Shown piece by piece: positions 1 to 11,335 of a DNA stretch of 43,568 bases. The first letter of the stretch is position 1. Each line of letters starts with the position of its first letter. Made by a program: the position numbers and the translations under genes. The DNA is from Hypsibius dujardini. Lineage: Eukaryota; Tardigrada; Eutardigrada; Parachela; Hypsibiidae. A model generated the notes under the pieces. The model was not told the DNA's origin and did not search any database. It saw only the letters and a program-made list of their open reading frames with translations. The stretch spans positions 1 to 43,568 of the forward strand of contig LRSR01007529.1 of NCBI GenBank assembly GCA_001579985.1, read 5' to 3'.

Positions 1-1887
1 ACATGACAAGTGCTAGCAAACATTAAGAATTAATGTAATTTATTCGCCACTTCCGAGCTGTCTCTCATCCTCACTCTCCCCCCGGAAGAAAAGAAAAGAG
101 ACAGGATAAGGAGGGAAAAAAACCATTAAGGAACGGCTCATTAACTCTGTGTTTCACGGGCCACAAAAGTGGCGTCCAGTTTTACAAGGCCTTTCTGTAG
201 TATCCACTGCGGTACACAGCCTGCACATGGCTGCCTGCCTGTTGGGTTCAGCCTGCCGTGGCTGCCTGTTGGGTTCAGCCTGCACATGGCTGGCTGCCTG
301 TTGGGTTCAGCCGGCTGACTGCTGATCCTTTTTTGTGGAGAACGCAGAGATGCCGCACTGCAACATGGCGTCATAGGACATTAGGCGGAAGCAACTCGCC
401 GCGCGGACTCTCGTCTTAATGGCCTCGGCTTCTCGCGCGCGCCGGCAAAGTGAGGGATGAGAAAAGGAGGAGGGGGGAAGAGCGATGGGATGAGTGAGTA
501 GAAACTGACGAAGCGTGAGAAGCGCGTTGCTCCTGTTTCCATTTCGCTCTCTCATCTCCCGCGTGCTCCTCCACCGCGCGTAGATTGCAGTTTCAACTTA
601 TGAAATCGAGAAGTGCTCCGAATGTCTGGGGCTCTCTCACCAGACTTGTTCTTTAAAATTTCGGCTAATGCGCGAAAATTACCATCCGACGAAGTCTAGC
701 CACCTCGTTGCCCGCAAACAGGTCTTCCCTTTCCATTAATTTGTGTCATTAGATTTTAAATAAAGGTATGACGTACAGGCGGTTCGTAACGCAGCGGTCA
801 ATCGATTTCACAGCACTGACAAGACAGACGAACGACCTCATGACAATCCTACAGTTCGTTGTGGTTAGCCGAATGAATTTCCGGTTGCAAAGGGGGAAAT
901 ACGCGAGACCAGTAAAAGTTCTTCCCCATGTGAAATGAATCGCGACCGGTCCCTGTCTGTGTAATCAATACGGGTGTGTGTATAAAATGGCAAAAACAGA
1001 CTCCTGTACAAGACGCCGTACAGAAAGTCCCGAGAAGACCGCGAAGGTAAACAGAGCACGACACAATTACCAAAACGGCGAAGGGGGGACGAAAAATGAG
1101 ATGATGACGTAAGTGAGCAAGCATGAAAAACGACAAAGGCATTTTACAAAGGTAAATATAAGTCGACCCCGTATAATGATGTATGATACTCCTTTACTAC
1201 GCGTAGAGCAGCCGAGTCCGTTGAAGTAGGCACCGAGGTTAAGCTCTCGATCCTAATCGATAGGAGAGCTATTCCAGCGCTCACTAAATCGGGCTCTCTT
1301 TCTTCCCTCTCTCTCTCTCTCTCTCAGGGGCCCTGGAGGGGCCAAAAAAAGAGGAAGAAAAATTGACCACAAACTGAGTCAACAGCAATCAGTCCAAATA
1401 GATTGCTACTTCATTTTTGGCGCCGGCTATTGTGTGGCGTGGTCTCTGCACCGCGACCCCCACGCACTAAGCAAATGGCCGGGTAAATAAGCGCTGAATT
1501 TCTCGGCTGGATTTGCGCACGTGAATCGTGTGATTGAACCACACTCGAGGGACTTTCCTTGCTCAACCATTTATAAGAGCTTGAGCGGAGATGCCGCACT
1601 CGGAGATTGAATCAATCTTTTTGCACACAGCTTACCTATGGTTCCATCTCATGCACGGGATTGGGCGTGGTTGGTTGGCTGGAAATTACAGCGCTTATTT
1701 CTAGGGTGCAAATTTAGTATTGTTTTTTAAAGTAATAAATATTTGTGAATCAACGTATTCTTTCTATAAAATCTTACCAAGTCTAAAAACTTAATCCGTG
1801 TGTTTGTTTTGCCTTTCAATTTCAATCATTTGATCCGTTTCATACATAAATTATATATTCATCCCGATTAAACATGTTGTTTTGCAG
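1..1887. other. Upstream non-coding region of the chloride-channel gene
   Basis: I see no conserved coding sequence on either strand. The stretch holds a GC- and CpG-rich patch around 390-470, a CT-rich run near 1305-1325, and AT-rich sequence from about 1690 to 1880 that leads into the acceptor of the first recognisable channel exon. The signal peptide and first extracellular exons of the channel should lie upstream on this strand. I searched by eye for the family's N-terminal pattern and could not find it, so they are either very divergent or outside the window. Confidence 0.5.
218..315. repeat. Short minisatellite, about three to four units of 25-30 bp
   Basis: The phrase CTGCCTGTTGGGTTCAGCC recurs three times (near 234, 262 and 295), joined by variants of TGCACATGGCTG. 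The unit length varies between about 26 and 31 bp. It is not coding in any supported frame. Confidence 0.7.
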
Positions 1888-4020
1888 CTGGTGCGGCCAT
1901 GTGTCGTGTCAACCTCCTCGTCCGCAGTATAACGAAAGTGGACGATTTAAACATGGTACGTGAAAAACAGAAACTAAGAACTTGCACCCCCTTCAATTGT
2001 TCGCCACATGTGGAGGCGACGAAAAGAACGCGAAATTTTTTTCGATCGAGTTATAATCAAATTGTGGGCCTTACCCTTGTGTACTCTCCCCGCCTGTCGG
2101 CAAAGGCCTCATTTGAATTGCATTTCATCCAGCGCTCCCATTCTTTTTGCACTCCCTTCTCTTTCTCTCTCTCTCTCTTTGTCTCTGCTCTCTCGGGCAC
2201 AGTTTTTTATTATCTCATCTGCTATTTCTTCTCCCTACTCGACATACAGGAATACTCAACGCAGTTGACTTTTCGGGAAGAGTGGAACGACGACCGACTG
2301 GCCTATGACGACGGCGGCTTCCATAAATATTTGGTCCTCCCTGACCCGTACGTGAACCGACGTTGTCTGTCTGGCGGGGGAACGACGTTGTCTGTCTGTC
2401 GATGGACCGACGTTGTCTGTCTGTCGGTGAACCAACATTGTCTGCCTGCCGGTGAACCGACGTTGTCTGTCTGTCGATGGACCGACGTTGTCTGTCTGTC
2501 GGTGAACCGACGTTGTCTGTCTGTCGGTGAACCGACGTTGTCTGTCTGTCGGTAAACCAACATTGTCTGTCTGTCGGTGAATCAACGTTGTCTGTCTATC
2601 GGTGAACCGACGTTGTCTATCTGTTGGGGGACGAGTCCGCAATCGGTTTAGCGACAATTAACGTGCCCTCGTTTTTTACAGCGATAAAGTTTGGAAACCG
2701 GACTTGTTCTTCCAGAACGAACGGCAGGGCCATCTCCACAACATCCTCGTGCCAAGTAAGAATCGATCAGTATTTTAGCTACTTCTACTACAAATATTTA
2801 TTTTTCTAATTCACTATTTAATCTGAATCAATTATATCCGTGTGGAAGAACTCTTTAATTTTAATGATAAAAAATGAATCTACTAGTTATCCTCATGGAT
2901 AATACGTATATAGCTGTATGAGTGTTCGTTGTCTCACTTGGTGTTTTTTTTTTCGAATCCAGACGTCTTCCTGCGAATCCATCCGAACGGTGACATTATG
3001 ATGAGCATTCGGTCCGCTTATAAAACTGTGCCTGCCGCCGTCTTTGGCTTTCTGGGGGCCTTTAAAAAAAGCTGTTTGTTCTGACACTTGCGATCTGTTT
3101 CCCCTGTGACAGATTGTCCCTCACACTGGCGTGCCCCATGGACCTCCGCTTTTTCCCCATGGACCGGCAAGTGTGCGAAATTCGAATGGCCAGCTGTAAG
3201 TGATCCGCCGATATGCGATTCCCACTTTTTTTTGCGATGCCTGAATATTGCTTCTGCGTCATAACACAGTACCGAATAATTTACAGTTCCGTATTACTGT
3301 CTGGCTTTTTTGGTTTTGTCTATGACATGACAAAGACTTTAATGTCTGTCAATACTACCCTATCGATCATTTTTGTGGCTTGTCTTATTTCGTCATAGTG
3401 CGACTTGCATTGTTATATTTAGACGGCTACACAACGGATGATATCGAATTTAAGTGGAAGGAGATGAAGGAGCCCGTTCAATTGGCCAACCTCAGCATGC
3501 CGCGATTCGCCTTAGAAGGTCTCAAGACGGGCTACTGCACATCGGTCACGTCCACGGGTAATCGATGGTTCCCTGGGCATCCCATTTTTTGCCGATAAAG
3601 AACGTTCTTGACCTCTACGATTGATTTTGGATTTCAATTTTCCTCTCTTCTTATTTATGCAGGCTCTTACAGTTGCCTCAAAGTGGTGTTCTTCCTCCAG
3701 CGAGAATTCTCCTATTATCTCGTTCAAGTCTACGTACCAACGGTAAATAAAGCGTTCATGTTACGCGTGACAGCTCTCTTGGCTGGCCTTTTATGGATTT
3801 GGAGATTTAATGGATTTTTTTGAAAGTGCTTCTTGCCTTTGTAGTGTATGCTAATTTTTGTGTCATGGGTATCCTTCTGGCTCGATCCGGAAGCCACTCC
3901 CGCGCGAGTGTCACTCGGTGTGACGACCCTGCTCACCATGGCCACGACGCAGTCTGGTATCAATGCTCAACTTCCCCCAGTGTCTTATACAAAAGGTTCG
4001 TAAGTCTGTGGTCGCTCTGT

Positions 4021-4055
<35 letters not shown>

Positions 4056-5822
4056 CTTTTTTGTCTACCTGTCTGTTTATCTGTTTGTCTGTTTGTTTGT
4101 CTTTCTTTCTGTCTTTCTGCCTGTCTATTTGTCTTTCTGTTTGTCTGTTTGTCTGTCTGTCTGTCTGTCCGCCTGCCTGCCTGTCTCTCTGTCTGTCTAT
4201 GTGTCTGTCTGTGTTTCTGTCTGTATGTTTGTTTGTATGTCTGTCTGTCTGCCTGTTGGTTTTCCTGCCTGCCTGTTCATTTGCCTGACATTTGATTCAG
4301 GATTTGATTCACCACAGTGGCTTATAATTCACGAATGTTTCAGCTATTGATGTATGGATGGGTGTATGCATCACGTTCATCTTCGCAGCTTTGTTAGAGT
4401 TCGCGTTTGTGTAAGTCGCCTGACCTTGTTACTCAGGGCTTTTTACATAATTCCACTTCCCTGATTTTAATTTTTAGGAACTACTGGAATCAAGTGGACA
4501 AACAGCGACAAAAAAAGCAGCAAGAGCAAAACAAAAGAAGGGAAGAGGCAGAGAAGAAAGAGCAAGAAGCAGCAGCCCGTCTCGGATCGATCCACCTGCA
4601 GTGCACCTGTCAACTCCATGCATCCCTTCCAAACCACCTGCACTTGCACGAAGGTGGGGGTACGCTGGGTAGTAAAAAGCAAAGCCAAACATCACTCGAT
4701 CAATTTGGACATCATCGGACGCATACTGCGAGAAGGTCACAGAGGTCCCCAGTATACCGTAATAGCTCCAGCGGAACAAGGCTAGATCACGAAGCGGAGC
4801 TCCTAGAAGTTGATCGCAATGCGTCCAATTACGCTATGGTAAGTATTTTTGGCTACTCGGAATTTATTTTGGCATAACTGTTTCTGTCGGTTTGTTTTTC
4901 TGTCTCTCTTATCTGTCTGTCTGTCTATCTGTCGGTTTGTCTGGCTGTTTGTCTGTTTGTGTGTTTGTTTGTCAGTCAGCCTGTCTGTCTCTGTCTGCCT
5001 CTCTGTTTTCCTTGTCTGTCTGTTTGTCTGTCGGTCAGTCTATCTGTCTGTTTGTCCATCTTTCTGTCTAATCTAAGGCTATGCTCAGGCCACAAAACAT
5101 GAGTTAACGGTTTGCCTTTCGCTATTTAGAAACCTCTTTTGGGACAACGAACAAGAACTCACGCTGCTCAACCTGCCTCCTTCCACACCGCCTGTGCCGA
5201 ATGCAACGATATGGGTATCGACATTGACAACCTGGACTACCAAAACTACGAAGGTGACCTCCACGCGGAAATTGATGAAACCGCGCTGGACGATGACACC
5301 CACATACGAATGCGTAGTATGGGTCGCAATCGCTCTTCTCGGAGTAAGGGCTCGATCAGGGCCTGTCCAGTCCATGAACAACACATCACTCTGCTGAGCA
5401 ACCCTTCACTGGCGGCCGGTGACCTCGAAGGTGGCGGTCACCGCCATCTGATGGGTAACCATGTCGGCAGCGGCAATGGTGGCAGCGGTGCGGTGCAAGG
5501 GTCCCGCAAGGATCTGCACGCGGCCGAGGAGGACACGTCGATGAAGAAACGAATTGCTCAACCAAAGCTCCGGAGTTGCTGCTTCGGCTACCTGCGGATA
5601 CCCTCAAAACGTGCCAAAAAGATTGATTACTTTTCCCGACTAGTCTTCCCATGTAAGGCTGCCCAAAAGTCATTTGTCTTCCCCAATCCTAACAAGTCAA
5701 GGGCCATTATAGTAAAGTGCGGACATTGCTTTCTTTCAGGTGTGTTTCTATTATTCAACCTGCTTTATTGGAATCTTTATCTGGGTAAGACTAAACACAC
5801 ACGGCATATTTATCGCTCCTAG
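1888..5822 (+). CDS. GluCl: Glutamate-gated chloride channel-type Cys-loop receptor subunit (5' incomplete)
   Basis: This is a pentameric ligand-gated anion channel subunit of the plasma membrane. Twelve exons: 1888-1955, 2250-2347, 2682-2755, 2963-3011, 3113-3195, 3423-3557, 3663-3742, 3845-3995, 4344-4410, 4478-4838, 5130-5652, 5740-5822 (stop). All phases close, giving about 590 residues. The first exon encodes [13 protein letters not shown], typical of the extracellular domain. The Cys-loop is [15 protein letters not shown] with 13 residues between cysteines. A second pair ([13 protein letters not shown]) is characteristic of GluCl and glycine receptors. M2 begins [16 protein letters not shown], the anion-selective PAR signature. 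M3 reads AIDVWMGVC and carries the glycine linked to macrocyclic-lactone sensitivity in this family. The M3-M4 loop is long and basic/Gln-rich, then Gly/Asp-rich; M4 spans the last two exons. Donors at 3012 (GTCCGC) and 3996 (GTTCGT) are non-consensus. A histamine- or pH-gated relative cannot be fully excluded. An AATAAA lies at 6175-6180. N-terminal exons and signal peptide are not seen. Confidence 0.9.
2355..2632. repeat. 25-bp minisatellite, about 11 units, inside a GluCl intron
   Basis: The unit is close to ACCGACGTTGTCTGTCTG followed by TCGGTGA. About eleven copies stand head to tail with a few substitutions, such as CAACATTGTC or TCGATGG variants. The array fills most of the intron 2348-2681 and starts within about 10 bases of its 5' splice site. 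Each unit contains the CTGTCTGTC core that also makes up the tetranucleotide arrays elsewhere. Long open frames through it on both strands are products of the repeat. Confidence 0.9.
4018..4287. repeat. CTGT/CTGC tetranucleotide array in GluCl intron
   Basis: A degenerate array of CTGC, CTGT and TTTGTCTG variants occupies nearly the whole intron 3996-4343. It begins about 22 bases after the donor. CTGT is on the transcribed sense strand. Confidence 0.9.
4898..5072. repeat. CTGT tetranucleotide array in GluCl intron
   Basis: A degenerate CTGT array in the intron 4839-5129, starting about 60 bases after the donor, with CTGT on the sense strand. Confidence 0.9.
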
Positions 5823-6780
5823 AAATTGGCATTCAAGATTCAAGCCTGCTTAAATGTTCCAATATGCGCGTCTACCCAGAAATCTACCTCCGCTTGCACT
5901 TCAGTGTGGTAATTCCCGTCCTTCCTCTGTCACCTCCCAATCTAGGCAACCAAATGGAGTGGCCGAAATCGGCCTAGCCAAATACATTTTGTGATGAGAA
6001 TTGTTTGTACCAAGGTGGATCAGCCCTGCTTGTTAGGTATGGGAACCCTATATGCCTGGTCCAAGTGTCCAACACCTTTTCCGGCCATGTCTGATTCCGA
6101 CTACGAAGCTCATTATTTGCAGATTATTCTGTTTCTGCAGGTGGTTAACCTGATGGAACGGTCTTTAGCGGCCTAATAAAGCCGCGAGACTTGGAGAGGG
6201 TGTGACTCACCAAAGACTTCCGACAGAGCCTGATCCCAGAAGAAATTTATCTGTGTGCTTGATTGGTTTTCCCCCGAGACTACCTAAGGTCTTCGGCTCC
6301 TCGCTATGATTGTCGACAATGTGAGACCACTCGGCCCGGCAACCGCAGTGGCTTCCGGTTGTGGCGCGTTCAGTAGACAACGACCGAACAATGCAATACG
6401 CAATGATCTGCCTCAATTTTACTGCGGCCTTATTCCTCGATGCATGCAATATATATGGCGAAAACGTATTAAAGAGATATCTGTTTTGATGTTCTGTCCT
6501 ACAATAATGAAGTCAGAAGACGGCTGTACGGCTATTATGAAAAACTCAGGTAATGCATCCATGCTGCGACACTCGCAAATTACAGACGAATACGCCAAAC
6601 TGTCCCGCGGCAAGTGTGCGTTGAACAATTGCAAGGAGCCCTCCAGAGAAATCTAGTGCAAAACAAAAGAGTTCTAGTACCCGTAAAAAAAGATCTCACA
6701 AACCAGTAAATTAGAGGAAATTCAAAAAGCCAGTCGGGGAGCATGCTTTCTCGTTAGAAACCGGAGGATAGTATCTCTTG
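5823..6780. other. 3' flank of GluCl; otherwise nothing recognised
   Basis: This stretch contains an AATAAA at 6175-6180, about 350 bases after the channel stop codon and a candidate polyadenylation signal. Short open frames on both strands have no recognisable family signature. The C-terminal GED part expected downstream in an intact dynamin gene was not found here. Confidence 0.45.
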
Positions 6781-7832
6781 CATACCGGTGATCCTTAAGA
6801 CTTTGGCGCTGTGAACGTCGTTGATAATCACGAGGGCTTACTGCACTTCCTTCAGCTTGGCCTGAATCAGCTTATTAGTCAGTACATGTGAACCTGCTCC
6901 TGTACACAATCAAACAGACAACTCTCAGAAATCAGCATATATGCGACACTGCAATTATCAGCAAACCATTGCCAGTAAAAAGGACATACTCGGCAACCGC
7001 GAATCGCCTTCAATGCCTCCTGCAGGGTCAGCGAATCAAGCGGAGGAATCTCCATCAAGGCCTGAGCGAAATCATGATGAAACACCGAGTTGATGCGTGC
7101 GCCACCGTCCAACTCATTGCTAGTGACGCCGTCCGCATGCTCGATCAGCTCGCCGGAGTAGAAATCGGAATACCGCTTCAGGATATCTAGAACAGTGTTG
7201 CGCGGGTCCGCCACCGCCTCGCCGACTCTGCAGCTGCTACAATGACTCTTCCCGCCGATCCCCCCCACCTGCTGCTAATACTCTTCCCGCTGGCTCTCAA
7301 CACGTTTCTTCCGATTCGGCAGGCGATTGCGAATGTGCTCCATGAGAACAAAGCCGAGAACAGGAAAGGCCAGGCGCCATTAAGTCGAAACAGAAACTGA
7401 CCGACAAATATCCGGAATTTCTCCCTTATATCAACGCGTCAACCGGCAGAAACACGCGAACGAACCTCATTTAGGCGCCGTGCTAAGAAGGGGATTCCAT
7501 TGTTCCGGGCCAAATCGGTATACTCTTTCAAGAAGAATTTGGCCTCGCCGTCCAAGTGCTTGGCAATGCTCTGCAAACCGGAAATGAGATTGAAACACAC
7601 GCCGGGAAGGAAAAAAAGGGGCGTGCTCAGTTCGCTCGAGATACACACTTTCTGGTTCGCGACGTCCTCCTGGGTGCGGTTGACAATCCCGATCGCGCCG
7701 AGCTGGAACTTGCGACCGTCCGCCAGCTTTGCATTGCTGAGCAATTCATTCCGCGCATTGGTACCGGGATTCATGTTGTCGAGTTGAGTTAGGAACATAA
7801 TCCAACAATTAAGAACCGGTCAGCCTTTCTAT
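6780..7832 (-). pseudogene. Decayed Drp1/dynamin-like gene fragment
   Basis: On the minus strand, segments match the end of the GTPase domain and the stalk of dynamin-related protein 1. About 7832-7649 encodes the G4 region, where the usual TKLD is TQLD, then GIVNRTQ (G5 region). A 78-bp intron with good splice sites (7571-7648) joins it to a segment ending FLARRLNE. Further on, HIRNRLPNRKKRVESQREEY is followed by an in-frame TAG (revcomp of 7275-7277). Then comes a stalk segment containing SNELDGGARINSVFHHDF, ending LQEALKAIRG near 6990. A last segment near 6780-6909 contains TNKLIQAKLKEVQ, an in-frame TAA, then ALVIINDVH. About 80 residues of stalk between the last two pieces are missing. 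No G1-G3 motifs and no GED were found. Retained introns suggest a duplicated rather than retrotransposed copy. Divergence from animal Drp1 is high, but the order of blocks is right. Confidence 0.75.
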
Positions 7833-9012
7833 TATCCGCCGTCCCAATCAATCAATCAAGCATGCAGGCGCGGAAAACTCGTACTTGTGCGACGATTCCG
7901 GTATTTGCAGGTTTTTTGTATTGTTTTACACACTCCACCTCAATATATGCAAGGAGCAGACGTTCATAATTTTTGGATGCTTTTTAACAAAAATATTTCT
8001 ATCAAATATTCGCGCGGCATCATAAAACAATTTAATTTTCACACAGGAAGAAATCACTCGGTACATTCCATTTTTGATTGATTGAATTTTACTACTGACT
8101 GCATTGTACATATCCTTGTTCTATCCTATATCCTTGTTTGGGACTTAACACGTCCCACTCGTGCACCTCCTATGAAGTTCGTGACGAGTGGCAGATTAGA
8201 AATTCCACTTCCCATCTCCTACTTCCCACGTGAAAACACAGTTGCGCCTGCTCTCCAATGTCCGAGCCAAAAAAACTTACCGCGCACTTACCGCGTTAAG
8301 TAATGTACGACGTTTGAGTAGCAAATCGGACACCCGACTGCATTTTCGGGAAACCAAGGGATAGTCACAGTCTGAGTAGGCGTAATGCCTACACTCAGTA
8401 GGCTTGGCGTCTGTAGAATGCGAGTGCACCGAAGGATGGCACAACGAATCGAATGCGATTGCGTGTGTGTAAGAACAAGCAGCCGGCAAAGGTACTTTGC
8501 ACTGGGTGTGCTTAAATGAATCACAAAAGGGGATACCGTCCGCGAGAACTTCCCAGAACCACAAAAAAAAGAACGGGCGCCTCTTATCCTTCTTCGTTCG
8601 TGCTTAAACCTTTTTTAATCCAACTAGCCAGTATTTTATTGTGCATTGAGACATGGTGTAGCATACAGTAAGTGATGCAAAAAAGTTTTCCAGTAAGACG
8701 AAAAAACAAGTCCACGCACACACCGCCTAACTAAAACAGGTGCACGCAACAAGCAGCCACGCAACCGAATAAACTACATAACATCTCTCCACTCAAATCT
8801 TGCAAAAATGAAACAGCACTCGGATAAAATGACTTTCAGTAAATCTGATCGAAAAAAAATATTGAGGGAAATTAACAAATACGGCAGAAGGTGAAAGGAA
8901 AGCGCGTGTGTTGTTGTCATTTAGCTTAATAATTGAGTTTTTACTTTCTATTAGCACCTAATGCGAGAGATCAAAAAAACATGTAACCAGTAAAGAGGAC
9001 GCATTCTTTTTC
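7833..9012. other. Intergenic and calsyntenin 3' flank
   Basis: No coding sequence is recognised. TTTATT at 8635-8640 (AATAAA on the minus strand) lies about 375 bases beyond the calsyntenin stop and is a good candidate polyadenylation signal for that gene. The missing GTPase N-terminus of the dynamin pseudogene was looked for here and not found. Confidence 0.5.
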
Positions 9013-9441
9013 TCAAATCTGATCGTCCCATTCCAGCTCGCTGCGAGTCATACGACCGCCATCTTTGGCCTTCGTGAAAGTCTCCACGCAACTCTGGCTT
9101 CGACGGATGTTGTGGGGCGGCAGACACGTGTCCATACCACGGTTCGGCATACTGCACTGGTCGCACTCGTTGCTAGAGTCCTCATCGTCCTGCACTATGT
9201 GACCCTGACAGTGCATCATGCCGTTCTCCTTTTCTTCTTCCGACATGTCACCGTCGTCATAGTCCCTCTGGTCGTCATCTTCTTCATGGTCCTCGTCGTA
9301 CTCGCAGTCAGAAATCGGCACCTGGGTTTCCTAGAAAATGAAAGTGAATGGTACAGTATAGGGTGCTAATAACGATGTGAAATACAGCTGCAAAGAAAAA
9401 GACAAGTATCAAAGGACAGACACAGACAGACAGGCAGATTC

Positions 9442-9498
<57 letters not shown>

Positions 9499-10356
9499 TA
9501 GACGCATAAAGATAAAACAACCAGCGCAGCCAAGAGATAGAGACAACCAGAATGACGCGATATATAATGCCATTTGTCACCTCTAAAGGATTGACCGTGA
9601 TAGACATGCCGCTATCGTCCCAATCCATATCGGACTTCTGCTTCTGCTTCAGCTCGGCATCCTCATCCTCCAAGTCATCGTCGTCCAGATCAAGACTCGC
9701 AGGACGCTTGCCTTTGCCACTCAAGCTTTTCCGGAGCTTCCGGAGACCCTTCATGTTCAACCGAGACTTCTTCGGACGGTGGACGTCTTGCAACTCCGGA
9801 TCTTCATCCCGTCTCGTACGGTTGTGGATGTTGCGGATCTTCATCACACCGGCAAAGACCAGAAAGATGAAGAAGGACACACAGACGATGACCACGACTG
9901 TGATGGCGAGACCTACAACAGGAAACTCCATCGTTGCCCCACTATACTCAATCAATGGCTCAATAAAATATTCAGAGCTCCCACTATAGACTATCGTACC
10001 GGTAGATGTCATGTGCCCGACGTCTGGCCCACCGTGGAACTGAGGGACGGAGAAGACTGAACGAGGACCGTAGAATGCATCCATGTCACGTTCACGATCA
10101 TGTGCTCTGATGATAGGACGTTCAACCCCAACGTGCTCCACGTGAGTGGCCAAATGTGACACTACTGGTTGGACATTGCGACGAACTTGTGCCGAAATCT
10201 TCACGACAGGAGCCTTCAGTTCGAAATGTTCAAAGTTCTTCAGGTCAATCTGAAATGAAGAACGAAGAAGATAAATAATAAATTCCATCATCCCAATACC
10301 CGTGGCTCCTAAATCTGTCGTCCTATTTTTACGATTTCCTATTAATTGTCTGTATA

Positions 10357-10389
<33 letters not shown>

Positions 10390-11296
10390 CTGTCTGTCTG
10401 TCTGTCTGTCAATTAGTCAGTCAGTCAGTCTGTTTGTCTTCGGTCTGTTCCAATTCTATTTGAAATCTATTTGAATTCATACCTCCACAGTATACTGCGC
10501 CGATGGAATCTTGCTGAACATTTCCACACAGACCAAACTGACGCTCATCATGATTTCACTATGCTCCATTTGTAAGCCATGCAGGAATTTCAGCCGAACA
10601 TCCCGCAAAATGGTCAAGAAATCCGGAATTTCGTTCGTTGTGCCCGTTCCCTGAATGGTCCACTGCTTCTCCCGAGGGGACTCTTTTGTCTGGCGGACGT
10701 CCATAGACAGTGGCTTGGCGAGTGTCTCCGGCACCACCAATGTCACATCCTCATGGATCTGCGCACTGCGAAGCGTAATGGTACACAGATCGAGCTGAGT
10801 CTCATCGCGGGAGAACTTCTTGACGAGTGACTCATAATCAGGCATTTTGAACTCCTTTCCGTCGCGAGAGCCAGTCGAAGAAGAGGCTCGCATTACGGAA
10901 ATGGTTAGTGAGTCGAGAATCTTTACACCCGTTTCGAAGATTGTCGGATCTGGGTTGTCCATTCCATCGATGGTGAAGAGCGCCGGACCGGTTAATGTGA
11001 CGGTAGGTGGCATGGCTTCCGCTACCTCTACACGCATGGTGATGACTGGGAGTTCGATGGGTGCGACCTTTGATGTATTGCCGTCAACTGATTTGCACCT
11101 GATGAGAAAAAGATGCTCTTAAAAGTAAGGCTAAACAAAGAGTACAATTGTTTTCGGTCATACTCAGGACTCTCAGAAAGAAAGGCTGATACACAAAAAT
11201 AAAGTCAGACAGACAGACAAACAGACAGACAAACAGACAAACAGACATACAGACAGACAGACAGACAAACAAACAGACAGATAGACAGACAAACAA

Positions 11297-11335
<39 letters not shown>

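Noticed and set aside
2355-2632. CRISPR-like direct repeat array
   Set aside because: Units are contiguous with no unique spacers and lie in a eukaryotic intron.
2256-2657. Minus-strand repeat protein (RQTDNVG-type repeats)
   Set aside because: It is the 25-bp minisatellite read on the antisense strand across a GluCl exon and intron.
4018-4300. Long Cys/Leu/Ser/Val-rich open frames here and in every other CTGT array
   Set aside because: They are translations of the tetranucleotide repeat in several frames and lie inside introns; no start context or homology.
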